From: Streptomyces stelliscabiei
GTDB lineage: Bacteria > Actinomycetota > Actinomycetes > Streptomycetales > Streptomycetaceae
Assembly: GCF_014873495.1 (NCBI RefSeq)
Contig: NZ_JADBGF010000002.1
Location: 43,929 to 107,928 of the forward strand
Direction: 5' to 3'
Length of the DNA: 64,000 nt
The translations under genes and the position numbers were made by a program. The notes beneath the pieces were generated by a model that searched no databases, was not told where the DNA came from, and saw only the letters and a program-made list of their open reading frames with translations. Positions 7,054 through 15,637 of the stretch are shown here, one piece after another. Numbering within the stretch: the stretch's first letter is position 1; each line of letters begins with the position of its first letter.

Positions 7054-7727
7054 GCGGCTCGCCCCCATACCGCGGTGCCCGGTCGGCCAGCGCGGCGGCC
7101 GTTGATTGACGGCACCGTGGCGTGCTGCTCGGTGGCGAGGGTCGCGCGGCCGGAGTGCTTGCCGTCGTAGAGGGCGGCGTCAGCGGCCCGCTGTAGAACG
7201 GTCAGGTCGCGGGAGGCGATCACGTCCGGGGTCGCGGCGCCGACCGAGGCGGCGACGTCGACGGTGCGGCCGTCGTCCAGGACGACCGGGGTGCGCAGCA
7301 TGCTCACCAGCTGCTGAAGGCGGTGTGCGCGCTGGTCGGCGGTCACCTCCAGGACCACGGCGAACTCATCGCCCCCGAGGCGGCCGATGGCGGCGTGCGG
7401 GCCTGCCCATGCGGTGAGCCGGGCGCCGAACGCGGCGAGGACGGCGTCGCCGGCCGCGTGTCCGAGGCCGTCGTTGATGTCCTTGAAGTGGTCGGCGTCG
7501 ATCATGACGACGGCCGTGTTGTCGCCGTGGCGGGCCAGGATCCGGCGGGCGCGGGCGGTGTAGGCGTCGCGGCGCAGGAGCCCGGTCAGCGGGTCACGGC
7601 GGGTGGCGGCGAGCTGCTTGTGCAGCGCGATGGCGTGCACGGCCCAGCCGGTCAACGGCAGTGCGGCGGTGGTCAGAAGGAGGGTGCGCGGGCCGATCCG
7701 GCCCTGAACGCGCAGGACGGAGTCCAT
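7050..7727 (-). CDS. Membrane-anchored GGDEF (diguanylate cyclase-type) protein
   Basis: A 225-residue protein with one N-terminal transmembrane helix (about 15-35) and a GGDEF domain. It has RDPLTGLLRRDAY, MIDADHFKDINDGLGH, and RLGGDEFAV with an intact GGDEF signature (118-122). The metal aspartate (MID) and substrate asparagine (IND) are present, so it should make c-di-GMP. The usual inhibitory RxxD site five residues before GGDEF is absent. The open frame extends 490 bases further upstream, but the start at 7727 (MDSVLRVQG) has GGGAGATCCTC upstream and begins right at the anchor. The stop overlaps the ASCH start. Confidence 0.88.
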   Translation of the reverse strand: MDSVLRVQGRIGPRTLLLTTAALPLTGWAVHAIALHKQLAATRRDPLTGLLRRDAYTARARRILARHGDNTAVVMIDADHFKDINDGLGHAAGDAVLAAFGARLTAWAGPHAAIGRLGGDEFAVVLEVTADQRAHRLQQLVSMLRTPVVLDDGRTVDVAASVGAATPDVIASRDLTVLQRAADAALYDGKHSGRATLATEQHATVPSINGRRAGRPGTAVWGRAA

Positions 7728-7766
7728 ACTGAGGATCTCCCTCTCGTCTCGTACGGGTTGGGTGGG

Positions 7767-7813
7767 CCCGGGACGGCCGGCGTGGTTACCAGGCCGATGA
7801 CGGCCGTCCCGGG
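7767..7813 (-). terminator. Intra-array hairpin before the GGDEF gene
   Basis: A 13-bp perfect stem (7767-7779 with 7801-7813) with a 21-base loop, just 3' of the gene ending at 7820 and 40 bases 5' of the GGDEF gene. Likely attenuation or mRNA end. Confidence 0.55.
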
Positions 7814-7819
7814 GCGTAG

Positions 7820-8125
7820 CTACAGGTCGAAGTCGCTGACGCGGAGCCAGCTGTACGGGTCGTCCCAGCGGCCGGCCATCGCGGAGAGCCAGTCGGGCTC
7901 CCATCCAGGCCGGTAGCCGCTCGCGCCCCAGCCGTCCGGCCGTTTGCCGGGGATCTCGAGTCCGGCCTCCTTCGCGGCGCGGGCCGCGTCGTAGACCTCG
8001 TGCGCGATCCGTACGGCAGCGCTGCGGCTGTCGGCCGGGCCGGTGAAGACGTGGACACCGCGCAGACCGGCGGCGGTGTTCCTGATCGGGACGTCGACCT
8101 CGAAATAGGGCAGGGTCACGTCCAT
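7820..8125 (-). CDS. Hypothetical protein (101 aa)
   Basis: A 101-residue soluble protein starting MDVTLPYFEVDVPIRN, with a helical middle (AVRIAHEVYDAARAAKEAG) and an aromatic, tryptophan-rich C-terminus. The start at 8125 has GAGAGGAG directly upstream; the longer frame to 8158 is not needed. No family recognised. It is bracketed by hairpins on both sides. Confidence 0.65.
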   Translation of the reverse strand: MDVTLPYFEVDVPIRNTAAGLRGVHVFTGPADSRSAAVRIAHEVYDAARAAKEAGLEIPGKRPDGWGASGYRPGWEPDWLSAMAGRWDDPYSWLRVSDFDL

Positions 8126-8163
8126 CTCCTCTCGTTGCACTTGGTGGTGAGGGACCACCGCGA

Positions 8164-8199
8164 CCGCCCCGACCTCCGTCGATCGGGAGGCCGGGGCGG
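8164..8199 (-). terminator. Intra-array hairpin
   Basis: A 14-bp stem with one G-T pair (8164-8177 with 8186-8199) between two minus-strand genes. Part of the regular hairpin series in this array. Confidence 0.55.
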
Positions 8200-8231
8200 C
8201 ACGGAGCGTCCGTCACGCCGGTGAGGGCGGG

Positions 8232-8432
8232 TCAGAACTCCAGGTGGATCGTGATCGGGCGCCGGGGGTCACCGGCGTTGGTGTGGACGGTGCTGCGGTG
8301 CGCGGCGAGGCCAGCGGACCCGCCCTGGATCGGGAGGTAGCAGTCGCGGCAGCCGTGCCACCACTCAGCCCCGGCCGGGAGTTCGGCCGGGGTGAGCGGG
8401 TGCAGGTGCGGGCCGTCGGCGGCACGGCTCAT
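8232..8432 (-). CDS. Small zinc-finger-like protein (66 aa)
   Basis: A 66-residue protein with WWHGCRDCYLPIQGG and a later HRSTVH. The spacing C-x2-C ... H-x4-H resembles a single C2H2-type zinc site, as found in short actinomycete proteins. The ATG overlaps the stop of the disrupted kinase gene (ATGA), so translation was coupled to the intact kinase. The insertion upstream may now uncouple it. Confidence 0.65.
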   Translation of the reverse strand: MSRAADGPHLHPLTPAELPAGAEWWHGCRDCYLPIQGGSAGLAAHRSTVHTNAGDPRRPITIHLEF

Positions 8433-9254
8433 GCGCGGACCGCGTCCGCGAACTGCGCCTCGAGGTCCGCACGGCCCTCGGGGTCGTCGTCCTGGTCGTC
8501 GTCGACGCCGTCACCGTGGACGGTGCAGACGAGGTCCGGGTCGCTGTCCATGGCGCCGGTCAGCGCCTTGTGCAGGTCGGTGACCGAGTAGACCGGCGCC
8601 CACGCCTGCCCGGAGCACTCCGGGTCGACGGGGCAGGGCAGCAGGACATCGAAGCCGTAGTCGCCCTCGCCGTCGGCGTCGGCACGGAACGCCAGGATGA
8701 TGTGCTGCTCCCCGAGGCGGATCTCCGCGACGCGGTCCCGGCCGGTCACCAGGTCCGAGCCCGGCCGCCACGTCCACAGCGGCAGGATCTCCGCGCCGAA
8801 GAAGCGGCGGACCAGGAGCAGGTCGCCCAAGCCCTCGCTTCCATCACGCCCGAGGTCGGCCTCCCGGGCGGCCGACAGCCGCGCGAGGAACGGCTCCAGG
8901 CGGTGGAGGTTGCCGGCGAAGACGATGGTGTTGAACCCTTCGGCGGCCAGCTGCTGGTGCGAGTACGTCATCGCCTGGTGCTGGGCACGGACGACGTCCT
9001 CGGGCACGCGCCGGTTGTCCGGCCGCGGGCCCTGCCGCTGAAGGCACACGTTCAGCGGAGTGGCGACGACGACCGCGACGGTCGGCATGCCGTGCCGCTT
9101 GGCGGCCATCACCAGCTCCACCCTCACGCCCTGCTCGCAATTGGTCGCGTCGATGACCGTGTTGAGCCTGCGGGCCATCCGGCGCTCCAGGATCAGCTTG
9201 AGGACGTCGGCGGCATCGCCCGTGACGTCCTGCCGACCGGGGTCGCCTTCCCTG
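8429..9254 (-). pseudogene. 3' part of a P-loop polynucleotide-kinase-like gene, cut by the 14.6-kb insertion
   Basis: About 275 C-terminal residues of an AAA_33/PNK-like kinase: DVTGDAADVLKLILERR, DATNCEQGVRVELV, then RRVPEDVVRAQHQAM and a C-terminal domain of about 150 residues. The Walker A half is missing here but is found 14.6 kb away at 23831-23988. Joining base 23831 through a CAA core to base 9254 gives 158+3+826 = 987 nt, an uninterrupted 328-codon gene. The fragment may still be translated from a start inside or near the element, but without the P-loop it cannot be a kinase. Confidence 0.9.
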
Positions 9255-9272
9255 TTGGATCGGCGTGTTGAA
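9255..9272 (+). repeat. Left element junction: TTG core plus inverted terminal motif
   Basis: The TTG at 9255-9257 is followed five bases later by GCGTGTTGAA (9263-9272). The right junction has the same motif in inverse orientation, seven bases from its TTG. The flanking kinase sequence GCCTTCCCTG lies immediately left. Confidence 0.7.
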
Positions 9273-9295
9273 GCGGATCGAGCAGGGGTGGATGC

Positions 9296-10822
9296 GTGCC
9301 GGGTTGGCGTACGTTCTGGGTGCCCGAGGATCGTCGGGTGGCGGGGGATCGGGTGTCGGTTCTGGCCGGGTGGAAGGACCTGGCCGTTCGTGAGGATCGT
9401 GTTGGGATTCATCCTGGGGATCCGATTCTTCTTTCTCCGGACTTCCGGATCGACGAGGTGCTGACCTGGTACTTGTGCCGGTCGTCGTTCGCCCGCCTCG
9501 CGCCGGAGACGAAGCGCAATTACACGGACGACTACTGCTTGTTCTTCGATTTCCTGTGGGGTCGCGGCAGGTGGTGGAGCGAGGCCTCAGCGGACGACCT
9601 GTGGGACTTCGAGGACTGGCGCACCCGGTCCCCGCGGAACCCGTGGAAGATCGGCGGGGCACGGTGGAACCGGGGTCTGGCCGCGCTTGCGCGGCTGTAT
9701 GAGTGGGCAGTGCAGCGCGAGTACATGCTGGTGAACCCGGTGCTGATGCGGTCGGTTGTCGGCCGGAACGGTGAGCCGGTCCTGGTGCCGCGGGCTCGGG
9801 CGAAGAACGCTCGGACCAGCGAGGTGCGCTGGCTGACGCCGCGGGCTTTCCGCCGCTGGGTGGATGTGGGCTTGCGCGGGTGCGACGCCGACGGGCTGGC
9901 GGCCGCCGGGTGGGCAGGTCGGCTGGCCGACCGCAATGCCGCCTTCGCCAACCTGCTGTTCTCCTCCGGTATGCGGCTGGCGGAGGGGGCCTCGCTGCTG
10001 ACGGTGGAAGTGCCGCATCTTCAGCTGGAGGGCGGTCGCTACTACGCGGGGCGTCTGGCCCGTGCGGTGACCAAGTCGAAGCGGGCGCGCACGTTCTATG
10101 CCTCCTCTGTGGTGGTGGGAGAGATCGAGGGGTACGTGGAGTCCTCGCGCGCCCGGGTGGTGCGGCGCGCGCAGGCGATGGGGCGATACGACGACCTGCC
10201 GATGCGGCTCGTGACCCACCAGAGCGGCCGGCACCGGCGCCTGCTGCACTGGCGTGACCGGAACGGCATGGTGGGACGGATACCGCTGACGGAGGCGACC
10301 GTCGACGAGCGGATGAGCTTGTTCACCGAGGGCCCGGATGGTCCGGAGCCGTTGTGGCTGTGGCTGAACGAGTCCGGGCTGCCGTTGCGTCCGGCGTCGT
10401 GGGAGGGCGTCTTCCGGTCGGCGAACGAGCGGTGCGAGACGGTGCTGTCGCCCGTGCTGAGCCAGCCGCCGTTTTGCACCCCGCACATGGCGCGGCACAG
10501 CTTCGCGCTGGTGATGCTCGTGGTCCTCAACCACGTCATGGACCGGCGCATGGGCCTGACGCCGGAGGAGCGGCGGGACTTCCGTCTGCTCTACGGCGAT
10601 CCGTGGCGGATGGTGCAGGATCTACTCGGCCACGCCCAACTGGAGACCACTAAGCACATCTACCTCGCGCCGGTCGCGGACCTCCAGCTGCGCTCGCTGC
10701 TGGCCGACTACGTGCCGGCGGGCGGCCCGGTCTCGGAGGAGGAACTGGCCACGCTGTTCACGCGGCTGGCCCGGGAGAGCGAGGGCATCCAGGACCTGGA
10801 CGAGCAGTTGGTGACGCAGTGA
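9296..10822 (+). CDS. Tyrosine recombinase 1 of the trio
   Basis: A 508-residue site-specific recombinase. An N-terminal SAM-like core-binding domain (about 60-150) precedes the catalytic domain. The first catalytic arginine is in SSGMRLAEGASL (about 224), the HxxR box in PHMARHSFAL, and the distal histidine and tyrosine in LLGHAQLETTKHIYL. All catalytic positions look intact, so this is the best candidate for an active recombinase. The start is GTG at 9296, 24 bases inside the inverted terminal motif. The stop overlaps the next GTG (GTGA), indicating coupled translation of the trio. Confidence 0.9.
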   Translation: MPGWRTFWVPEDRRVAGDRVSVLAGWKDLAVREDRVGIHPGDPILLSPDFRIDEVLTWYLCRSSFARLAPETKRNYTDDYCLFFDFLWGRGRWWSEASADDLWDFEDWRTRSPRNPWKIGGARWNRGLAALARLYEWAVQREYMLVNPVLMRSVVGRNGEPVLVPRARAKNARTSEVRWLTPRAFRRWVDVGLRGCDADGLAAAGWAGRLADRNAAFANLLFSSGMRLAEGASLLTVEVPHLQLEGGRYYAGRLARAVTKSKRARTFYASSVVVGEIEGYVESSRARVVRRAQAMGRYDDLPMRLVTHQSGRHRRLLHWRDRNGMVGRIPLTEATVDERMSLFTEGPDGPEPLWLWLNESGLPLRPASWEGVFRSANERCETVLSPVLSQPPFCTPHMARHSFALVMLVVLNHVMDRRMGLTPEERRDFRLLYGDPWRMVQDLLGHAQLETTKHIYLAPVADLQLRSLLADYVPAGGPVSEEELATLFTRLARESEGIQDLDEQLVTQ

Positions 10823-12558
10823 GCCGCCGCGGCCGCGCGGCCGCCCTGCCCGAAAGACCACATCAGCGGCCGACGGTCCTCGAGGAGGACGGCCTGATGG
10901 TGAGGCACCGGGATGCGCAGGGGAGGCAGCGCAGCTACGACTTCGGCTCGTTCCCCGTCCCGGAGCCGTTCCAGCGGTCGCTGGCAGCGCTGTTCGCCGC
11001 GAAGTGCGCCCCGGGCGGCGGCTGGGACAGCGTCGAGTCCAGCGAGGCGAGCTGGTACGTCGTGCGCCCGTTCGCGGAGTTCGTCAGCGAGCTGAACGAG
11101 GTGCCCGTGGACGTGGACCGGCTGACGACCGGGCACTGGCAGGCGTACCGTCTGAGCCTGCCGCCGTCCTCGACCGGGTACACCAAATACTCCACCGTGT
11201 CCGCACTGCTGCAACTGGATGCCCGGCTGACACAGCAGGTGCGGGAGGCCATGGCCCAGCGGTTCGCCTGGACATCGGGCCGCGAACAGGCCTACTCCCC
11301 GGAGGCGTTCGATCAGATCCGACTGGCGGCGCGGCGGACGTTCCGTGCGGCGCTGCTGCGGATCAGGGAGAACACCGCCCACCTGGCCGCCTGGCGCGGG
11401 AACGCCTTCGTCCAGGGCGGCCGGGAGTGGCTGCTCGGGGAGGCCTTGGACGTGCTGGCCCGCACCGGGGATGTCCCGGTCTACGAGAACCCCCGTACGG
11501 TCCGCAAGCGCTACCGCGCCGCCCTGGTCGGCGGCAGCGCGGAGTACACCTGGGGGCGACTCCACCTCAGCCGCAAGGAGGCGGCCGCGCTGGCCGTGCT
11601 CATCGTCGCGGAGCTTGGGCTCAACGCCACGACGGTCTCCGAGATGCCCGTGCCGGAGACGCTGCCGGGCACGGCGGAGGCCGGCGTGCCGGTCTACCGC
11701 CTGGGGCTGGAGAAGCGGCGCCGGGCGGGGCACCGCGGCCGGTTCGAGAGCCGCAACCTCACCGACTCGGGCGCCGATTCCTCCGGGCGCATCATCACCG
11801 AGGCACTGGAGGCGACCGCAGTCGCCCGCCTGCTCCTGGGCCAGCTGGACGGGGACGTCGACCGGCTGCTGATCTGGCGCCAGACCACCCCGCACGACGG
11901 GCAGGGGTATCCCAAGGCTGTGCGGGTCGGCCCGTTCGGGTTCGGGGTGGACGAGACGGGCGGAGCGGCGTGGGCGCGCTCGGTGGGCCTGTCCGGTTCC
12001 CCTCTGCGGCGGCTGCGTAAGACGGTGAACGTGCTGCACCGGCGCGAGCCGGGACAGAACACGCAGGACACTCACGACCGTGTCTACGTCGTCGGTGAGC
12101 CGCAGGCCCAGCAGGCCGCCGTGCCGGTCTTCGCCGACGGCGCGCTGGAGGCGCTGGATGCCGCCCGCCGCACCGTCTTCACCGCCCGCCTTGCCGACCA
12201 GCCAGCGCCCGAGGATCGCGAGACGGCGACCGCGGGCTGCGCGGACTTCGAGCACAGCCCGTTCAGCCCGGCAGGTCAGGGCTGCGGCGCGTCGTTTCTG
12301 TTGTGCACGGCCTGCCCGAACGCCCGGGTCACGCCCGCCCACCTCCCGCGCCTGGCCCACCTTTTGAAGGCGCTCGACAACCTGCGCGGCGTCGTGGAGC
12401 CAGCCGTGTGGGACGCGGACTGGGCCGATGCCCATGCCCGGCTGACCGACCTGCGCGGCCGACTCGGGGCTCCCGTCTGGCAGGCCGCGCTGGACGCGGT
12501 CACCGACACCGACCACACGATCATCGACCAGCTCCTGATGGGGGACTTCGACAATTGA
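10819..12558 (+). CDS. Recombinase 2 of the trio (divergent tyrosine-recombinase-like)
   Basis: A 579-residue protein, translationally coupled at both ends (GTGA with recombinase 1, TTGA with recombinase 3). The N-terminal part resembles a core-binding domain (FQRSLAALFAAKCAPGGGW). The usual catalytic signatures are not clear, with only weak candidates such as SPLRRLRKTVNVLHR. The C-terminus holds a cysteine cluster (GQGCGASFLLCTACPNARV) that could bind zinc. Position and length fit the middle member of recombinase trios, which is often the most divergent. It may be structural or directional rather than catalytic. Confidence 0.75.
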   Translation: MSRRGRAAALPERPHQRPTVLEEDGLMVRHRDAQGRQRSYDFGSFPVPEPFQRSLAALFAAKCAPGGGWDSVESSEASWYVVRPFAEFVSELNEVPVDVDRLTTGHWQAYRLSLPPSSTGYTKYSTVSALLQLDARLTQQVREAMAQRFAWTSGREQAYSPEAFDQIRLAARRTFRAALLRIRENTAHLAAWRGNAFVQGGREWLLGEALDVLARTGDVPVYENPRTVRKRYRAALVGGSAEYTWGRLHLSRKEAAALAVLIVAELGLNATTVSEMPVPETLPGTAEAGVPVYRLGLEKRRRAGHRGRFESRNLTDSGADSSGRIITEALEATAVARLLLGQLDGDVDRLLIWRQTTPHDGQGYPKAVRVGPFGFGVDETGGAAWARSVGLSGSPLRRLRKTVNVLHRREPGQNTQDTHDRVYVVGEPQAQQAAVPVFADGALEALDAARRTVFTARLADQPAPEDRETATAGCADFEHSPFSPAGQGCGASFLLCTACPNARVTPAHLPRLAHLLKALDNLRGVVEPAVWDADWADAHARLTDLRGRLGAPVWQAALDAVTDTDHTIIDQLLMGDFDN

Positions 12559-14672
12559 GTGCTCTGCCCGCCGAACTGCCGGCGCTTCCAGCCTGGGACA
12601 CATTGGTGGTCGCACCGTCGCTGGTCCTGGCCCCCGGCCCCGTCCCGGTCTCGATCTACGCCGACGAGATCTGGTCGCTCGCCCAGCTGGTCGCCAACCC
12701 CAGCGCCTCCCGGCCTCATCTGGACTGGGCACGCTTCCCCGCGCCGTTGCGGCCGCAGGTGCAGCTGGCGGCCTGGACGATGATCAACACGCCGTTGCCG
12801 ACGAGTGTGCTGGTCGGGCATCCGACCTGGCACTCCCGCCTGGGCCCGCACGGGATCTATGACACCGTGCTGCGCTGGCAGCGGTTCACCATCTGGCTGC
12901 ACCACCAGGGCCTTGACGGCCTCAGCCAGGTCACCGACGAGGTTCTCGCCGCTTGGGCCGACCACGCGGCCCGGCAGCGGGGGGCCCGCCGCGGCAATGT
13001 CACCAAGGACCTGGTGGCGCTGACCCGGTTGTGGGCCTTCGACGCGGCCAGCCCGGCCCCGGCCGGGATGCCGATGCCGCCGTGGAACCGCCTGGGCGTC
13101 GACGACTTCCTCCCCGCCCAGGCGACGGCCGGACGGGGCGAGAACACTACCGAGCCGATCTCTGCGGCCACGATGGGGCCGCTGCTGATCTGGGCGCTGC
13201 GTATGGTCGACGACTTCGCCGACGACATCCTGGCCGCCTGGGCCGAGAGCCGACGACTTGCCGACATCGCCGCGCACACCGAGTGCAGCCCCGCCTCCAA
13301 GGCACGCCTGAAGCGCTACCTGCAGGACCGCATCGACCGCGGCCAGCCGGTGCCCTCCAGACCCAACGCCGGCTACGCCCATGCCCTGGCCAACATCTAC
13401 ATCGCCGGGCAGGTCGGTTGCCCGTCCACGCAGATCAACGGCCTGCTGGTCACCGAGCCGTGGAAGCATCTGCTCGAGTACGTGCGCAACAACCCGGGCC
13501 CCTGCCCCCTGGCCACCCCGGTCACCGGCCTCGTGGACGGAACACCGTGGACGGCGTTCATCGACTTCACCGAGACCCGCGAGCTCATGCGGCATCTGGG
13601 CACGGCGTGTTTCATCGTCCTGGCCTACCTGACCGGGATGCGCCCGGCGGAGGTGCTGGGTCTTGAGACGGGGTGCTGTCCCGACCCGGCCTCGGGTCGC
13701 CATCTGATCTACGGGAGGGTGTTCAAGAACGCCGCCGACAAGGACGGCAACCACCACTCCGCCGGACACTTGCGCGAGGTCCCCTGGGTGGCGATCCCAC
13801 CGGTGGTCACGGCGATCCGCGTGCTGGAGAGACTCGTCCCCGACGGCGGGCTGCTGTTCGACGCGGCCGCGCACACCTTCCACAACACGCCCACCGTCCC
13901 GGCGGCCTCCATCCGGCAGAACGGGCTGCGAGGGCGCATCGAGGCCTTCGCCACCTGGGCCTCCCGTCTGGCCCGGCGCCTGGGTCGCGACCACGAGATC
14001 GTCCCCGACGACCGGCACGGCGCGATCGGACTGGCCCGCTTCCGCCGCACCCTGGCCTGGCACATCGCGCGCCGCCCGGGCGGGTTGGTGGCGCTGGCCA
14101 TTCAGTACGGGCACATGCGTACCGCGATGAGCGCCGGATACGCCGCCCGCGGCCGCGACGGCATCCACGAACTGCTCGACATCGAGACCGCCCGGGCCAC
14201 CGCCGACACGCTCACCACCCTGAACGACGACCTCACCCACGGGGTCGGCATCTCCGGGCCCGCCGCGCGGCGGGCCATCCACGCGGCAGCGCAGGCCCCG
14301 ACCTTCGCCGGGTCGATCCGCACCCACCGCCAGGCCCGCGACATCCTGGGCAACCCCGCCCTGACGGTCTACGACAACCCCCGCTCCTTCCTGATGTGCG
14401 TCTACAACCGGGACCGAGCGCTGTGTCACCGACTGGACGTCACCGACGCCCCGCGGCTGGACCGCTGCCAGCCGTCATGCGCGAACGTCGCACGCACCGA
14501 CCAGCACGCCGCCCAGCTCCTCCAGCACGCCCAAATCCTGGAGAAACAGGCCGCCTCTGAGGCGTTGCCCGGCCCGCTCGCCGAACGGCTGGCCCGGCGC
14601 GCCGACCAGTTGCGGGAGCTGGCCGACCGCCACGAGCACGACCGCATCCACCCCCAGGAGCCGACCTCATGA
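12555..14672 (+). CDS. Tyrosine recombinase 3 of the trio
   Basis: A 705-residue recombinase. The start is taken as TTG at 12555, which overlaps the preceding stop (TTGA); the open frame to 12303 is only read-through of another frame. Catalytic elements visible are the arginine in YLTGMRPAEVLGLE, RFRRTLAWHIARR as the second box (the usual first histidine seems replaced), and IQYGHMRTAMSAGYA supplying histidine and probable nucleophile tyrosine. The C-terminal 150 residues contain CHRLDV...RCQPSCANVAR (possible zinc site) and a helical tail. Large third recombinases with such tails are typical of Tn554-TnpB/RitC-like proteins. Confidence 0.85.
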   Translation: MSALPAELPALPAWDTLVVAPSLVLAPGPVPVSIYADEIWSLAQLVANPSASRPHLDWARFPAPLRPQVQLAAWTMINTPLPTSVLVGHPTWHSRLGPHGIYDTVLRWQRFTIWLHHQGLDGLSQVTDEVLAAWADHAARQRGARRGNVTKDLVALTRLWAFDAASPAPAGMPMPPWNRLGVDDFLPAQATAGRGENTTEPISAATMGPLLIWALRMVDDFADDILAAWAESRRLADIAAHTECSPASKARLKRYLQDRIDRGQPVPSRPNAGYAHALANIYIAGQVGCPSTQINGLLVTEPWKHLLEYVRNNPGPCPLATPVTGLVDGTPWTAFIDFTETRELMRHLGTACFIVLAYLTGMRPAEVLGLETGCCPDPASGRHLIYGRVFKNAADKDGNHHSAGHLREVPWVAIPPVVTAIRVLERLVPDGGLLFDAAAHTFHNTPTVPAASIRQNGLRGRIEAFATWASRLARRLGRDHEIVPDDRHGAIGLARFRRTLAWHIARRPGGLVALAIQYGHMRTAMSAGYAARGRDGIHELLDIETARATADTLTTLNDDLTHGVGISGPAARRAIHAAAQAPTFAGSIRTHRQARDILGNPALTVYDNPRSFLMCVYNRDRALCHRLDVTDAPRLDRCQPSCANVARTDQHAAQLLQHAQILEKQAASEALPGPLAERLARRADQLRELADRHEHDRIHPQEPTS

Positions 14673-15451
14673 GCCCAGCCCCCGATGAGCGCGACCGCAT
14701 CCGCGCCGCGATGGACCGCATCCTGGACAGCGCACCCGAGCACTCCAACGGGGCGCTGACGATCGTCGCCCTGGCCACCGAGGCCGGCGTCCCACGCAAC
14801 GCACTCACCCAGCGGCACACCGACCTGAAGAACGAGTTCTACGACAAGGTCCGCGCCCGCGGGGGCACCCCGGACAGCGAGCAGCGGCTGCGAAAGCAGC
14901 TCCGCAAGCTCAAGGAACTTCGGGCTGCCGACGCAGAGGAGATCGCCCGCCTGAAGGCCGACGTCGAAGGCCTCGTCGGCGCGCTGCACCAGGCCACGAC
15001 CGAGAACCAGTTCCTCCGCCACGAACTGGCGGAGCGCACCTCTGTGGTCAGGGCACTGCCCGTGCAGCTCCGGCGCCCTACGGCACCAGCCGGGCCCGGC
15101 CACCGGGGTGGCGCAGGGGAGTGGAAGCGATCAGTGGCTGCGGGGCGCGTACATGATCACAGCCATGCCCGCGAGGCAGACCAAGGCGCCGATGACATCG
15201 AAGCGGTCGGGGCGGTAACCGTCGGCGGTCATGCCCCAGGCGATCGACCCGGCGACGAAGATGCCGCCGTACGCGGCGAGGATCCGACCGAAGGTGTCGT
15301 CGCTCTGGAAGGTGGCGACGACACCGTAGAGCCCGAGGGCGATCACTCCGGCGCCGATCCAGATCCAGCCTTTGTGCTCGCGGATGCCCTGCCACACCAG
15401 CCAGGCCCCGCCGATCTCGAACAGGGCGGCGACAACGAACAGGGCAACTGA
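14669..15451 (+). CDS. Small coiled-coil TnpC-like accessory protein, with long read-through tail
   Basis: It starts ATG at 14669, overlapping the recombinase 3 stop (ATGA). Residues 1-130 form the recognisable part: an HTH-like segment (IVALATEAGVPRNALTQRHTD) then a coiled coil (QRLRKQLRKLKELRAADAEE...). This resembles TnpC-type accessory proteins of Tn554-like elements, usually about 120-150 residues. The frame continues to 260 residues by reading antisense through the convergent ynfA-like gene (15131-15466), giving an acidic, low-complexity tail. The native stop has probably been lost at a junction near 15100. Confidence 0.7.
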   Translation: MSPAPDERDRIRAAMDRILDSAPEHSNGALTIVALATEAGVPRNALTQRHTDLKNEFYDKVRARGGTPDSEQRLRKQLRKLKELRAADAEEIARLKADVEGLVGALHQATTENQFLRHELAERTSVVRALPVQLRRPTAPAGPGHRGGAGEWKRSVAAGRVHDHSHAREADQGADDIEAVGAVTVGGHAPGDRPGDEDAAVRGEDPTEGVVALEGGDDTVEPEGDHSGADPDPAFVLADALPHQPGPADLEQGGDNEQGN

Positions 15452-15466
15452 ACGAGCGACGGTCAT
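15131..15466 (-). CDS. YnfA/UPF0060-family small membrane protein
   Basis: A 111-residue protein with four predicted membrane helices: residues 4-22, 30-48, 62-78 and 88-106. Family-typical segments are ALFEIGGAWLVWQGIREHKG, YGVVATFQSDDTFGRILAAYGGIFV and GYRPDRFDVIGALVCLAG. YnfA-like proteins are SMR-related small membrane proteins with proposed export functions. The start at 15466 (MTVARSV) fits the family. It lies at the 3' end of the minus-strand cargo cluster and overlaps the tail of the TnpC-like frame on the opposite strand. Confidence 0.88.
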   Translation of the reverse strand: MTVARSVALFVVAALFEIGGAWLVWQGIREHKGWIWIGAGVIALGLYGVVATFQSDDTFGRILAAYGGIFVAGSIAWGMTADGYRPDRFDVIGALVCLAGMAVIMYAPRSH

Positions 15467-15477
15467 ACCGGCTGACC

Positions 15478-15624
15478 CTACCGACGGACTGTGTCGGTGA
15501 TCTTCAGCGGGTCCTTGGACGTCTGGCAGCCGCATCCACCCTCACCTGTGGTCTTCGGCGCGCAGGAGCAAGAGCGGCGGCGCTGGCCCAACCACCAGGT
15601 TCCACCGGCGAGCACGGCCAGCAC
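15478..15624 (-). CDS. Possible small membrane/cysteine-rich protein
   Basis: A short frame with a hydrophobic segment (VLAVLAGGTWWLG) followed by RRRSCSCAP and GEGGCGCQTS, giving four cysteines. Starts at GTG 15624 or 15615 avoid overlap with xdhC; the longer open frame from 15705 overlaps it. It lies 13 bases after xdhC and 11 bases before ynfA on the same strand, so it could be part of the cargo operon. Existence is uncertain. Confidence 0.4.
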   Translation of the reverse strand: MLAVLAGGTWWLGQRRRSCSCAPKTTGEGGCGCQTSKDPLKITDTVRR

Positions 15625-15637
15625 GACGGCGAGGGCA

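Noticed and set aside
10708..14429. Two long minus-strand open frames (674 and 717 codons)
   Set aside because: Shadows of the three recombinase genes, which have catalytic motifs and overlapping start-stop coupling.
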